Assembly: GCF_014646375.1 (NCBI RefSeq)
Contig: NZ_BMNI01000007.1
Coordinates: 1 to 64,000, forward strand
Length of the DNA: 64,000 bases
DNA from: Nocardioides phosphati
GTDB lineage: Bacteria; Actinomycetota; Actinomycetes; Propionibacteriales; Nocardioidaceae
Reading direction: 5' to 3'
Below the pieces are notes generated by a model. It did no database searches and was not told where the DNA came from. It saw nothing but the letters and a program-made list of their open reading frames with translations. This document shows, piece after piece, positions 49,784 through 58,856 of the stretch. The translations under genes and the position numbers were made by a program. Each line of letters begins with the position of its first letter. Position 1 is the stretch's first letter.

Positions 49784-50863
49784 ATGGGATTCACGAGCGA
49801 AGAGCACGACGCGATGCGCCGCGCCCTCGAGCTGGCCGCCACCCCCGGCGTACCCCTCGGGCCGAACCCGCGCGTCGGCTGCGTCGTCCTCGCACCGGAC
49901 GGCACGACCCTCGTCGAGGGCTACCACCGCGGTGCCGGCACCGCGCACGCCGAAGCCGCCGCGATCGCGACCGCGCAGGAGCAGGGCATCGACCTGACCG
50001 GCGCCACGGCCGTCGTGACGCTCGAGCCGTGCAACCACACCGGGCGCACCGGGCCGTGCGCCCAGGCCCTCATCGCCGCGAAGGTGGCCCGCGTCGTCTT
50101 CGCGCAGTCCGACCCGAACCCCGAGGCCGCCGGGGGAGCGGAGACGCTCCGCGCCGCCGGCGTCGACGTCGAGCACGGGCTGATGGCAGCCGAGTCGCAG
50201 GAGCTCAACCGAGTGTGGAGCTTCGCGCTCGCGCACCAGCGGCCCTTCGTCACCTGGAAGTTCGCCACCACCCTAGACGGACGCTCCGCGGCGGCCGACG
50301 GCACCAGCAAGTGGATCACCAGCCGCGCCGCCCGCCTCGACACGCACCGGCTCCGGGGGCTCGCCGACACGATGCTCGTCGGCACCAACACCGTCGAGGT
50401 CGACGACCCCCAGCTCACCGTGCGCGACCCCGACGACCAGCCCCTTGCCGACCAGCCGCTGCGGGCCGTCATGGGCCTGCGCGACCTCCCGGCCCGCTCG
50501 CGGATCTTCGACGGCACCGCCGGCACCACGCACCTGCGCACCCACGAGCCGGCCGAGGCGCTGGCCCAGCTCTTCGCGAAGGAGCGGCGTCACGTCTTCC
50601 TCGAGGGCGGTCCGACGCTCGCCGCGGCGTTCTGGAAGGCAGGCCTCGTCGACGAGGTGATCGTGTACGTCGCGCCGGTGCTGCTCGGCGCCGGGCGGAA
50701 TGCGGTCGACGACCTCGGCATTCAGACCATCACCGACGCGGCGCACCTGCGGGTCACCGACGTCGCCGTCATCGAGGCGGACGGCGAGGACACCTGCGTC
50801 CGCCTCACCCTGACCACCCACGGCACGCCGCTCCGCGGCCTGGCCACGCACGAGGAGGACTGA
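49784..50863 (+). CDS. ribD: Bifunctional riboflavin deaminase-reductase RibD
   Basis: 359 residues. The N-terminal zinc deaminase has TAHAEAAAI and PCNHTGRTGPC; the C-terminal NADPH reductase has PFVTWKFATTLDGRSAA, ITSRAAR and VFLEGGPTLAAA. ATG 49784 gives the usual MRRALELA start region; the in-frame sequence upstream belongs to the riboswitch. First gene of ribD-ribE-ribBA-ribH. Confidence 0.95.
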   Translation: MGFTSEEHDAMRRALELAATPGVPLGPNPRVGCVVLAPDGTTLVEGYHRGAGTAHAEAAAIATAQEQGIDLTGATAVVTLEPCNHTGRTGPCAQALIAAKVARVVFAQSDPNPEAAGGAETLRAAGVDVEHGLMAAESQELNRVWSFALAHQRPFVTWKFATTLDGRSAAADGTSKWITSRAARLDTHRLRGLADTMLVGTNTVEVDDPQLTVRDPDDQPLADQPLRAVMGLRDLPARSRIFDGTAGTTHLRTHEPAEALAQLFAKERRHVFLEGGPTLAAAFWKAGLVDEVIVYVAPVLLGAGRNAVDDLGIQTITDAAHLRVTDVAVIEADGEDTCVRLTLTTHGTPLRGLATHEED

Positions 50864-51489
50864 TGTTCACCGGCATCATCGAGGAGCTCGGGACGGTCGA
50901 GGCGATCGAACGCCTCGACGACGCGATCCGGCTCACCATCCGCGCCCGCACGGTGCTCGAGGGCACCGGCCTGGGCGACTCGATCGCGGTCAACGGCTGC
51001 TGTCTCACCGTCGTGACGAAGTCCGACGACCTCTGGACCGCCGATGTCATGCAGGAGTCCCTCGACAAGACCTCCGTCGGGGACCTGCAGGTCGGCGACG
51101 AGGTCAACCTCGAGCGCGCCGTCACCGCCGACAAGCGCCTCGGCGGCCACGTCGTCCAGGGCCACGTCGACGGCGTCGGCCAGGTCGTCTCCCGCACGCC
51201 CAGCGAGCACTGGGAGCTCGTGGAGCTCCAGGCGCCCGCCGGCATGGGTCGCTACCTCGTCGACAAGGGCTCGATCACGATCGACGGCGTCAGCCTCACC
51301 GTCGTCGAGGCCCGCGACGACGACACGTTCACCGTCAGCCTCATCCCCGAGACCCTCACGCGTACGACGATGGGTCGCCGCCAGCCCGGTGACCGCGTCA
51401 ACCTCGAGGCCGATGTCATCGCCAAGCACGTCGAGAAGCTGCTGACCAGCGGCTATCTGCAGAAGCTCATGAAGGAGCAGTCGAAGTGA
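50863..51489 (+). CDS. ribE: Riboflavin synthase alpha chain
   Basis: 208 residues. Dismutates two lumazine molecules to riboflavin. Two homologous barrels each start with a FTGIIEE-like or equivalent segment ([34 protein letters not shown] in the second). The swivelling N-terminal site has [15 protein letters not shown] coupling with ribD. Confidence 0.95.
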   Translation: MFTGIIEELGTVEAIERLDDAIRLTIRARTVLEGTGLGDSIAVNGCCLTVVTKSDDLWTADVMQESLDKTSVGDLQVGDEVNLERAVTADKRLGGHVVQGHVDGVGQVVSRTPSEHWELVELQAPAGMGRYLVDKGSITIDGVSLTVVEARDDDTFTVSLIPETLTRTTMGRRQPGDRVNLEADVIAKHVEKLLTSGYLQKLMKEQSK

Positions 51490-52778
51490 CCACCGTCCAG
51501 GACCCCAACGCCCCGCAGCCCGGCGAGGCCCAGCACGGCGGCGTACGCCTCGACGACGTCGAGAAGGCGATCGCCGACATCGCTGCCGGCAAGGCCGTCA
51601 TCGTCGTCGACGACGAGGGCCGCGAGAACGAGGGCGACATCATCTTCGCCGCCTCGAAGGCGACCCCGGAGCTGATGGCGTGGACGATCCGCCACTCGTC
51701 CGGCGTGATCTGCGCCCCGATGCCGGCCGAGATGCTCGACCGCCTCGAGATCCCGCTGATGACGCCCCACAACAAGGACGCCTATCGCACGGCCTACACG
51801 ATCTCGGTGGACGCGCGTGACGGCACGACGACCGGCATCTCCGCGGCCGACCGCGCCCGCACCGTCAAGGTCCTCGCCGACTCCGCGACCGAGCCGTGGG
51901 AGCTGACCCGCCCGGGCCACGTCTTCCCGCTGCGCTACCGCGAGGGCGGCGTCCTCGTCCGTCGCGGCCACACCGAGGCCGCCGTCGACCTGGCCCGCCT
52001 CGCCGGCCTCACGCCGGTCGGCGTCCTGGTCGAGGTCGTCAACGACGACGGCACCATGAAGCGCGCGCAGGAGCTGCGCGACTTCGCCGACGAGCACGGC
52101 CTCTGCATGATCTCCATCGAGGACCTGGTGCGGCACCGCCGTCGCACCGAGGTGCTCATCGAGCGCGTCGCCGAGACGAAGCTCCCCACCAAGTACGGCG
52201 AGTTCCAGGCGTTCGGCTACAAGGTCACCGTCGACGGCAGCGAGCACATGGCGCTCGTCCGAGGCGACATCCAGGCCGCCGTCGCGGCCGGCGAGCCGGT
52301 GCTGACCCGCGTGCACAGCGAGTGCCTCACCGGCGACGTCTTCGGGTCGGAGCGTTGCGACTGCGGCCCGCAGCTCGAGGAGTCGCTGCAGAAGGTCGTC
52401 GAGGAGGGCACCGGCATCGTGGTCTACCTCCGCGGGCACGAGGGCCGCGGCATCGGCCTGGCCGCCAAGCTGCAGGCCTACCAGCTCCAGGAGAACGGCC
52501 GCGACACCGTCGACGCCAACCTCGACCTGGGCCTGCCCGCTGATGCCCGCCACTACGGCGCCGCGACGCAGATCCTGCGCGACCTCGGCGTGACCAACGT
52601 CCGGCTGATCACCAACAACCCGGACAAGTGCGCGAGCCTCGCCGACTTCGGCATCGCTGTCGCCGAGCGCGTCACGCTCGACACGCACGTCAACGAGAAC
52701 AACGTCGCCTACCTCCGCACCAAGGCGGAGCGCATGGGCCACACCATCGACCTGGACACCCTGGAGGGCAACTCATGA
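51486..52778 (+). CDS. ribBA: DHBP synthase / GTP cyclohydrolase II (RibBA)
   Basis: 430 residues. The N-terminal DHBP synthase has [16 protein letters not shown] and RPGHVFPLR; the C-terminal GTP cyclohydrolase II has the zinc Cys in [16 protein letters not shown] and the catalytic GHEGRGIGL. It makes both precursors of riboflavin. Starts at GTG 51486 overlapping ribE and ends overlapping ribH. Confidence 0.96.
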   Translation: MTTVQDPNAPQPGEAQHGGVRLDDVEKAIADIAAGKAVIVVDDEGRENEGDIIFAASKATPELMAWTIRHSSGVICAPMPAEMLDRLEIPLMTPHNKDAYRTAYTISVDARDGTTTGISAADRARTVKVLADSATEPWELTRPGHVFPLRYREGGVLVRRGHTEAAVDLARLAGLTPVGVLVEVVNDDGTMKRAQELRDFADEHGLCMISIEDLVRHRRRTEVLIERVAETKLPTKYGEFQAFGYKVTVDGSEHMALVRGDIQAAVAAGEPVLTRVHSECLTGDVFGSERCDCGPQLEESLQKVVEEGTGIVVYLRGHEGRGIGLAAKLQAYQLQENGRDTVDANLDLGLPADARHYGAATQILRDLGVTNVRLITNNPDKCASLADFGIAVAERVTLDTHVNENNVAYLRTKAERMGHTIDLDTLEGNS

Positions 52779-53257
52779 GCGGCGCCGGCGCACCCACCGC
52801 AGCACCCACGGACGCCTCGGACCTGCGGGTCGCGATCGTGGCGGGCACCTGGCACGAGCAGGTCATGGAGGGCCTGCTGGCCGGTGCACAGCGCTGCCTC
52901 GACGCGTACCAGGTCACCGATGCCACCGTCGTCCGCGTGCCGGGTGCCTTCGAGCTCCCGATCGTCGCCCGCGAGCTCGCGCTCAAGGGGTACGACGCGG
53001 TCGTCGCGTTCGGCGTCGTCATCCGGGGCGGCACGCCGCACTTCGACTTCGTCTGCAACGCCGCGACCGACGGGCTGACCCGCGTTGCGCTCGACACGGG
53101 GGTCCCGGTGGGCTTCGGCGTGCTGACGACCGACAACGACGAGCAGGCGCTCGACCGTGCGGGCCTCGAGGGCTCCAAGGAGGACAAGGGCTGGGAGGCC
53201 ACGTCTGCCGCGATCGTCACCGCCCAGACGCTGAAGAAGATCCGCCAGGGCTTCTGA
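52775..53257 (+). CDS. ribH: 6,7-dimethyl-8-ribityllumazine synthase
   Basis: 160 residues. Condenses the pyrimidine and butanone precursors, usually as a 60-mer or pentamer. [39 protein letters not shown] and [12 protein letters not shown] are typical. A Thr/Ala-rich N-terminal extension of about 16 residues. ATGA overlap with ribBA; a very strong terminator follows. Confidence 0.95.
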   Translation: MSGAGAPTAAPTDASDLRVAIVAGTWHEQVMEGLLAGAQRCLDAYQVTDATVVRVPGAFELPIVARELALKGYDAVVAFGVVIRGGTPHFDFVCNAATDGLTRVALDTGVPVGFGVLTTDNDEQALDRAGLEGSKEDKGWEATSAAIVTAQTLKKIRQGF

Positions 53258-53266
53258 GCAACGCCT

Positions 53267-53307
53267 CACGCAGGCCCCGACCGTCCGCGACGGTCGGGGC
53301 CTGCGTG
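53267..53307 (+). terminator. 18-bp perfect-stem terminator after ribH
   Basis: CACGCAGGCCCCGACCGT (53267-53284) and ACGGTCGGGGCCTGCGTG (53290-53307) form an uninterrupted 18-bp stem with a CCGCG loop, 10 nt after the ribH stop. It ends the rib operon 14 nt before the next gene. Confidence 0.9.
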
Positions 53308-53320
53308 CTTGGATGGCCCC

Positions 53321-54640
53321 ATGCCCACCGCCGCGCAGCCGCAGCCGACGTACGACCCGGCGGCCGACGTCGTCGAGATCTGCCGTGACCTGATCCGGAT
53401 CGACTCCACCAACGACGGCACCGACCAGGGTCCGGGGGAGCGCAAGGCCGCCGAGCACGTGGCGGCGCTTCTCGACGAGGTCGGCATCGAGTCAACGTTG
53501 CTCGAGTCCCGCCCCGGCCGCACGACGCTGGTCGCCCGCATCGGCGACGGTCCCGGCGAGCCGCTGCTCGTCCACGGCCACCTCGACGTCGTGCCGGCCG
53601 ATGCCCACGACTGGACCGTGCACCCGCTGAGCGGCGAGATCCGCGACGGCTACCTCTGGGGCCGAGGCGCCGTCGACATGAAGGACTTCGACGCGATGGC
53701 GCTCTCGGTCATCCGCGCGAGGGCCCGCGCCGGCCGGCTGCCCGAGCGGCCGATCGTGCTCGCGATGACCGCCGACGAGGAGGCCGGAGGGCACCTCGGC
53801 GCCCAGTGGCTGGTCGAGAACCATCCCGACCTGGTCGGCGACTGCACGGAGGCGATCGGTGAGGTCGGCGGCTTCTCGACCACCGTGCGCGGGCAGCGGA
53901 TGTACCTCATCGAGGCTGCCGAGAAGGGCATGGCCTGGATGCGGCTCACCGCGAAGGGCCGCGCGGGGCACGGCTCGATGATCAACCACGACAACGCGGT
54001 GACGGCGCTCGCGGGGGCGGTCGCCCGGATCGGCACCTACGAGTGGCCGGTGCGGCTGACCCCGACGATGGAGGTCCTGCTCGCCTCCGTGGGCGAGGTC
54101 GCGGGCGTCCAGGCGACGCCCGACAACGCCGAGTCGCTGGTCGAGGAGTTCGGGGGAGCGGCCCGCATGCTCGGCGCGGTCATCCGCAACACCGCGAACC
54201 CGACGATGCTCGACGCCGGCTACAAGGTCAACGTCGTGCCCGGACAGGCCACGGCGCACGTCGACGGCCGCTTCCTGCCCGGCTTCGAGGACGAGTTCTT
54301 CGCGACGCTGCACGAGCTGGCCGGCCCCGACATCGCCTTCGACTTCGTCTCCCACCAGCAGCCCTGGGAGACGCCGTACGACGGGGGACTGGTGCGGGCG
54401 ATGGAGCGGTCACTGCTCGCGGAGGACCCCGACGCCCTCGTCGCGCCGTACCTCATGAGCGGCGGCACCGACGCCAAGCACTTCCGCAAGCTCGGCATGC
54501 GCTGCTACGGCTTCGCGCCGCTCCGGCTGCCGGCGGACCTGGACTTCACCGCCCTCTTCCACGGCGTCGACGAGCGGGTGCCCGTCGACGGCCTCGAGTT
54601 CGGCGCACGGGTCTTCGACCGCTTCCTCGACCAGGCGTAG
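53321..54640 (+). CDS. M20-family metallopeptidase
   Basis: 439 residues, no signal peptide. Dinuclear zinc hydrolase with HGHLDVVPAD, GRGAVDMKDFDA, catalytic/metal Glu in TADEEAGG, and a dimerisation lid domain (KGRAGHGSM). The C-terminal SGGTDAKHFRKLG supplies the last metal His. The family includes acetylornithine, succinyl-diaminopimelate and dipeptide hydrolases; the substrate cannot be named. TTGGAT six nt before ATG 53321 may be a leaderless -10. Confidence 0.88.
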   Translation: MPTAAQPQPTYDPAADVVEICRDLIRIDSTNDGTDQGPGERKAAEHVAALLDEVGIESTLLESRPGRTTLVARIGDGPGEPLLVHGHLDVVPADAHDWTVHPLSGEIRDGYLWGRGAVDMKDFDAMALSVIRARARAGRLPERPIVLAMTADEEAGGHLGAQWLVENHPDLVGDCTEAIGEVGGFSTTVRGQRMYLIEAAEKGMAWMRLTAKGRAGHGSMINHDNAVTALAGAVARIGTYEWPVRLTPTMEVLLASVGEVAGVQATPDNAESLVEEFGGAARMLGAVIRNTANPTMLDAGYKVNVVPGQATAHVDGRFLPGFEDEFFATLHELAGPDIAFDFVSHQQPWETPYDGGLVRAMERSLLAEDPDALVAPYLMSGGTDAKHFRKLGMRCYGFAPLRLPADLDFTALFHGVDERVPVDGLEFGARVFDRFLDQA

Positions 54641-54689
54641 CCCACGGACTGGGGTCGACGCACGCGCGACCCGGTGCCACGATCGTCAG

Positions 54690-55544
54690 ATGGCGATCGA
54701 CGACACGATCCCGCCGGAGCTCGATGACTTCCGCGGCGAGTCGTTCCAGAAGGACCACGTGGCAACCGACGCGGACGCCGAGCTCGCCGGTCTGGTCTTC
54801 GTCCTCGACGCGCAGGAGCGGCTCCCGTCGGTCCAGCGCCTGCGTGCGTGGTCGCTGGCTGCCGTCGCGCCTCAGGCCGGCGATGTCGCCGTCGACATCG
54901 GCTGCGGCACGGGCGCCGAGGTGTGCCGGATGGCTGCGCTCGTGCGCCCGGCCGGCCGCGCCGTCGGGATCGAGCCACACCCGGGGCTCCGTGCGGTCGC
55001 CAAGACACGCGCTGCCGACTCGGGCGCGGAGTTCGTCGACGGCGAGGCCCTGGCCCTGCCGTTCGACGACGCGAGTGTCGACGTGGTGCGCTGCGAACGC
55101 GTCTTCCAGCACCTGCCCGACCCCGCTGGTGCCGCGCGTGAGATCGGACGGATCTTGCGACCGGGCGGACGTGCTGTGGTGATCGACAGCGACTGGGCCT
55201 CGGCCGTGGCGCGGCCGGCAGACCCCGACGTGCTCCGGCGGTACAACGAGTCGATGTGGCGGCGCATCCCCAACCCGTTCGCCGGCCGGGACCTCCGCCC
55301 GCAGCTGCAGGAGGCCGGCCTCGTCGTCGACGCCGACATCGGGTCGACGGCGGTCGTGTTCCCCGACGTCCTCCTCGCCGACCCCGTGATGCTGCGGGTC
55401 AACTGCGGTCTGGCCGTCCAGGAGGGAGCGTTGACGCAGGACGAGGCCGACCGCTTCGTCACGGAGTTCACGCAGGCGGCGCAGCGCGGGGAGGCGTTCC
55501 TGGCGGTGACGATGTTCGCCGTGGTCGCCCGTCAGACCACGTAG
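54690..55544 (+). CDS. Class I SAM-dependent methyltransferase
   Basis: 284 residues. Rossmann fold with SAM loop VAVDIGCGTGAEV, motif II acidic residue in AVGIEPHPG, and the motif IV-V region CERVFQHLPDPAGAAREIGRIL followed by LRPGGRAVVIDSDW. Pattern of the UbiE/type 11 group; substrate unknown. Its 3' end overlaps the convergent DUF5703 gene by 13 nt. Confidence 0.85.
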   Translation: MAIDDTIPPELDDFRGESFQKDHVATDADAELAGLVFVLDAQERLPSVQRLRAWSLAAVAPQAGDVAVDIGCGTGAEVCRMAALVRPAGRAVGIEPHPGLRAVAKTRAADSGAEFVDGEALALPFDDASVDVVRCERVFQHLPDPAGAAREIGRILRPGGRAVVIDSDWASAVARPADPDVLRRYNESMWRRIPNPFAGRDLRPQLQEAGLVVDADIGSTAVVFPDVLLADPVMLRVNCGLAVQEGALTQDEADRFVTEFTQAAQRGEAFLAVTMFAVVARQTT

Positions 55545-55762
55545 AAGAGCGGTCGTTGCTGGCGGATGATCTTGCGCTTCACCACGATCCGGCGTACGCC
55601 GTCGTTGCCGATGGCGTGGCGGGCGAGCTCCCAGCCGCCGGTCTCCGCGAGGTCGACGAGGTAGCGGGTGACGAAGGACCGGCTCGCGTCACGCGGCAGG
55701 ACGTGCTGGTCGAACTCCCACTCGAGTCCGGGCTTGAGCGCCCTGCGTGCGACTGCGGCCAT
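55532..55762 (-). CDS. DUF5703-family small protein
   Basis: 76 residues. The pattern WEFDQHVLPRDASRSFVTRYLVDLAETGGWELARH and IRRIVVKRKIIRQ (paraphrased) matches a short actinobacterial family of unknown function; the order is a beta strand, long helix, two strands and a basic end. It is 3 nt downstream of the aldo/keto reductase gene and probably co-transcribed with it. Confidence 0.75.
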   Translation of the reverse strand: MAAVARRALKPGLEWEFDQHVLPRDASRSFVTRYLVDLAETGGWELARHAIGNDGVRRIVVKRKIIRQQRPLFYVV

Positions 55763-55765
55763 CGG

Positions 55766-56713
55766 TCACTCTCCTGAGACGTCGTCCAGTGCGTCGGTGA
55801 TCGCGGGAGGCAGCTCCAGCTCGTCGGTGCCGAGCACCGCCTTCAGCTGAGCAGCGGTGCGGGCGCCGACGATCGGGGCTGCGACCCCGGGACGGTCCCG
55901 TACCCACGTGAGGGCCACCTCGATCGGGCTCCAGCCCAGCCCGTCGGCGGCGCGGCAGACGGCCTCGACGATCCGGTGCGAGCGCTCGTTGAGGTAGGCG
56001 CCGACGAAGCCGGAGAAGTGCGCGGAGGCGGCACGCGAGTCGGCCGGGGTGCCGGTGCGGTACTTGCCGGTCAGGACACCGCGGCCGAGTGGCGACCAGG
56101 GCAGCACCCCGAGGCCCAGCGCCTGCGCGGCGGGGACGATCTCGGCCTCGACGGACCGGTTGAGCAGGGAGTACTCGACCTGCGTCGAGGCGAGCGTGGC
56201 CCGACCCGGGACCGCTCGCTGCCACGTCGCGGCCTGCGCGGTCTGCCAGCCGGTGTAGTTGGAGACGCCGACGTACGACGCGCGGCCGGTCGTCACGGCG
56301 TAGTCCAGGGCCGAGAGCGTCTCCTCGAGGGGCGTCTCGTCGACCCAGGTGTGGACCTGCCAGAGGTCGACGTGGTCGACGCCGAGCCGACGGAGGGACG
56401 CGTCGAGCTCGGCCACCAGGCGCCCCCGGGACACGTTGGTCTCACGCTCGCCGCGGCGACGGGAGATGCCGGCCTTGGTGGCGATGACGACGTCGTCGCG
56501 GGAGACCGCATCGCCGAGCAGCGACCCGATCAGCTCCTCCGACGCCCCGTCGCCGTAGCCGGCAGCAGTGTCGAGCAGCGAGCCACCCGCGGCGACGAAC
56601 GACGTCAGCATCTCGCGGGCTTCGTACTCGTCGGTGTCGCGGCCCCACGTGAGCGTGCCGAGGCCGAGGCGGGAGACCTGGAGCCCGGTGGAGCCCAACG
56701 TGCGCTGCTGCAT
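55766..56713 (-). CDS. Aldo/keto reductase
   Basis: 315 residues from ATG 56713. NAD(P)H-dependent TIM-barrel reductase; catalytic tetrad Asp and Tyr in LLDTAAGYGDGASEE, Lys in VIATKAGIS, His in LWQVHTWVDE. C-terminal cofactor-binding APIVGARTAAQLKA. A TTG two codons upstream (56719) is less likely as start. The YajO/general stress protein subgroup is possible; substrate unknown. Confidence 0.9.
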   Translation of the reverse strand: MQQRTLGSTGLQVSRLGLGTLTWGRDTDEYEAREMLTSFVAAGGSLLDTAAGYGDGASEELIGSLLGDAVSRDDVVIATKAGISRRRGERETNVSRGRLVAELDASLRRLGVDHVDLWQVHTWVDETPLEETLSALDYAVTTGRASYVGVSNYTGWQTAQAATWQRAVPGRATLASTQVEYSLLNRSVEAEIVPAAQALGLGVLPWSPLGRGVLTGKYRTGTPADSRAASAHFSGFVGAYLNERSHRIVEAVCRAADGLGWSPIEVALTWVRDRPGVAAPIVGARTAAQLKAVLGTDELELPPAITDALDDVSGE

Positions 56714-56771
56714 GCACAAACGGTATCCACAGGGGCGCAGGCGCCCGCGCGCGCCACGCCGCCGCGCGACG

Positions 56772-56777
56772 TACGGT
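56772..56777 (+). promoter_or_regulatory. -10 box TACGGT of the EccB-like microprotein gene
   Basis: TACGGT ends 7 nt before ATG 56785, matching the leaderless pattern of neighbouring genes and supporting this short gene as real. Confidence 0.45.
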
Positions 56778-56784
56778 CGGCCAC

Positions 56785-56979
56785 ATGGTGGGGATGCGGG
56801 AGCTGGCCGAGGCGCAGGCCTACGAGCGGCGGAGGAAGGTGCGCGCGTTCGTGGCGGGCGACCCGGCGCCGCCCCGGGGCGACGGTCCGTCCGCGTGGCG
56901 ATCGCTGCTCGGTGGCGCGCTGCTCGCGATCGTCCTCATCGTGGGTGTCGTCATGATCCCTTCAGCCTTGCACCCGTAG
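56785..56979 (+). CDS. 64-aa membrane protein resembling the EccB N-terminus
   Basis: An N-terminal charged helix (RELAEAQAYERRRKVRAFVAGDP), a short Pro/Gly linker, and one membrane helix (LLGGALLAIVLIVGVVMIP). This is the layout of the first 60-70 residues of type VII secretion protein EccB, where R(D/E)xLxAxxFxxRRxxxA precedes the single membrane helix. The periplasmic EccB repeat domain is missing, and the stop follows directly. It is either a free-standing relative or a relic. uppP starts 10 nt after its stop. Confidence 0.55.
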   Translation: MVGMRELAEAQAYERRRKVRAFVAGDPAPPRGDGPSAWRSLLGGALLAIVLIVGVVMIPSALHP

Positions 56980-56982
56980 GCT
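56977..56982 (+). promoter_or_regulatory. -10 box TAGGCT of uppP, leaderless type
   Basis: TAGGCT spans the stop codon of the preceding microprotein gene and ends 7 nt before GTG 56990. Confidence 0.55.
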
Positions 56983-56989
56983 GCGGGCC

Positions 56990-57820
56990 GTGCTCAACTA
57001 CTTCGACGCGGTCATCCTCGGAATCGTCGAGGGGCTCACCGAGTTCCTCCCCGTCTCCAGCACGGGTCACCTGACGATTGCCGAGAAGGCCCTCGGTCTG
57101 TCGGTCGACGACAAGGCCGTCACGGCGTACACCGCGGTCATCCAGATGGGCGCGATCGTCGCCGTCCTCGTCTACTTCTTCAAGGACATCCTGGCCATCG
57201 CGCTGGGCTGGCTCGGTGGCATCGTGCAGCCGGCGAAGCGGGGCACGCTCGAGCACCGCATGGGGTGGTACATCATCGCCGGCTCGATCCCGATCGCCGT
57301 CGTGGGCCTCGCCGCGAAGCCGCTGATCGAGGGCCCGCTGCGCTCCCTGTGGGTCGTCGGCGCTGCTCTGATCCTGTGGAGCGCGGTCATGTGGTGGGCG
57401 GAGAAGCGCGGCACCCAGGAGCGCGGCGAGAAGAAGGTGACGCTGACGGACGCCATGATGATCGGCGCGATGCAGTGCGTGTCGCTGATCCCCGGTGTCT
57501 CCCGCTCGGGAGCGACCATCTCGGCTGGCCTGCTCCGTGGCCTGGACCGCGTCACGGCGACTCGCCTGAGCTTCTTCCTCGGCATTCCGGCGCTGCTGGC
57601 GGCCGGCGCACTCGAGCTGATGAAGCCGGAGATCCGCGACCTGCCGGTCGGCCCGATGGTGGTCGGCGTCGTCGTCGCGTTCGTCGTCGCCTACGCGTCG
57701 GTGGCCTGGCTGCTGAAGTTCGTCGCCGGTCACACGATCGTGGCCTTCGTGCCCTACCGCCTCGTGCTCGGCGTCGGCCTGCTGGCGCTGCTGGCCGGCA
57801 GCGTCATGTCCGCGACCTGA
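56990..57820 (+). CDS. uppP: Undecaprenyl-diphosphatase
   Basis: 276 residues, polytopic membrane enzyme (BacA type) that recycles the C55 lipid carrier of cell-wall synthesis and gives bacitracin tolerance. Motifs EGLTEFLPVSSTGH and PGVSRSGATISAGLL carry the catalytic Glu/Ser/Arg residues. About eight hydrophobic segments. Convergent with corA; the stop codons are 1 nt apart. Confidence 0.95.
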   Translation: MLNYFDAVILGIVEGLTEFLPVSSTGHLTIAEKALGLSVDDKAVTAYTAVIQMGAIVAVLVYFFKDILAIALGWLGGIVQPAKRGTLEHRMGWYIIAGSIPIAVVGLAAKPLIEGPLRSLWVVGAALILWSAVMWWAEKRGTQERGEKKVTLTDAMMIGAMQCVSLIPGVSRSGATISAGLLRGLDRVTATRLSFFLGIPALLAAGALELMKPEIRDLPVGPMVVGVVVAFVVAYASVAWLLKFVAGHTIVAFVPYRLVLGVGLLALLAGSVMSAT

Positions 57821-57821
57821 C

Positions 57822-58823
57822 CTACAGCCAGCCGGAGCGCTTGAACCGGAAGTACAGGTACGCCGACGTGCCCACCATGAGCAGCACCGCCATCGGGTAG
57901 CCGAGGAGCCAGTGCAGCTCGGGCATGTGGTCGAAGTTCATGCCGTAGACACCCGCGATCAGGGTCGGCACGAGGACCAGCGCCGCGCCGGCCGAGATCT
58001 TGCGCATGTCCTCGTTCTGCTGCGCCGACACGGTGGCGAGCTGCAGCGAGATGCGCGCGGTCTGCGCCTCGAACGCGCCGGACAGCAGCGAGTCGAGCGC
58101 GTCGATCGACTCTGCGACGCGGCCCAGGTGGTCGGCGACGTCGCGGAAGTACGGCGCGGCGTCGGGCGTCATCCCCGGCACCATGCCCGACGCGGCGCGG
58201 TTCATCGGCTCGCGCAGCGGCAGCACCGCCCGGCGTACCTCGGCGAGCTCGCGCTTGAGGATGTAGATGCGCTGCGTCTCGTCGGTCTCCTCCTCGGCGA
58301 AGACCGAGGTCTCGACCTCGTCGACGTCGATCTCGAGCTCGCCCGCGACCTTGAGGTACTCGTCGACGACGCGGTCGCAGACGGCGTACGCGACTGCGGA
58401 GGGGCCATGGCTGAGGATCGCGGCGTTGTGCTCGAGCATCACGCGGGCGCTGTGCAGCTCGGCGCCCTGGCCGTGGCGCACGGTGACGACGAAGTCAGGT
58501 CCGGTGAAGACGTTGATCTCCCCGGTCTCGACCGCGTCGTTCTCGTCGACGTACCAGAGCGTCTTGAGCACCAGGAAGAGCGAGTGGGGGTAGCGCTCGA
58601 GCTTCGGGCGCTGGTGGGCGAGGAGCGCGTCCTCCACGGCCAGCGGGTGCAGGTCGAAGATCGACGCCACGCGCGCGAGCTCGTCCTTCGTCGGCTCGTG
58701 GAGGCCGACCCAGACGAACTCGTTGGCGGCATCGCACTGGTCACGGAGGGCGGTCAGGTCGTCGAGCGACCGGTCCAGGGGCACCCGGACCCCGTCACGG
58801 TAGAGAGCGCTGTCGACGATCAC
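57822..58823 (-). CDS. corA: CorA-family magnesium/cobalt transporter
   Basis: 333 residues from GTG 58823. A large cytosolic domain with long helices leads to two C-terminal membrane helices, the first ending in the selectivity motif YGMNFDHMPEL, and a basic tail (FRFKRSGWL). The in-frame sequence further upstream is shadow of divergent genes. It shares its upstream region with the phosphatase gene at 58857. Confidence 0.93.
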   Translation of the reverse strand: MIVDSALYRDGVRVPLDRSLDDLTALRDQCDAANEFVWVGLHEPTKDELARVASIFDLHPLAVEDALLAHQRPKLERYPHSLFLVLKTLWYVDENDAVETGEINVFTGPDFVVTVRHGQGAELHSARVMLEHNAAILSHGPSAVAYAVCDRVVDEYLKVAGELEIDVDEVETSVFAEEETDETQRIYILKRELAEVRRAVLPLREPMNRAASGMVPGMTPDAAPYFRDVADHLGRVAESIDALDSLLSGAFEAQTARISLQLATVSAQQNEDMRKISAGAALVLVPTLIAGVYGMNFDHMPELHWLLGYPMAVLLMVGTSAYLYFRFKRSGWL

Positions 58824-58843
58824 GGCATGACAGTAGTCCCGAC

Positions 58844-58849
58844 TAGGCT
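58844..58849 (+). promoter_or_regulatory. -10 box TAGGCT of the phosphomutase gene, leaderless type
   Basis: TAGGCT ends 7 nt before ATG 58857, in the 33-nt divergent gap with corA. Confidence 0.55.
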
Positions 58850-58856
58850 CGCGAGC

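Noticed and set aside
55532-55544. Overlap of methyltransferase and DUF5703 3' ends as a frameshift or assembly error
   Set aside because: Both reading frames are intact and full length; short convergent overlaps are normal in compact genomes.
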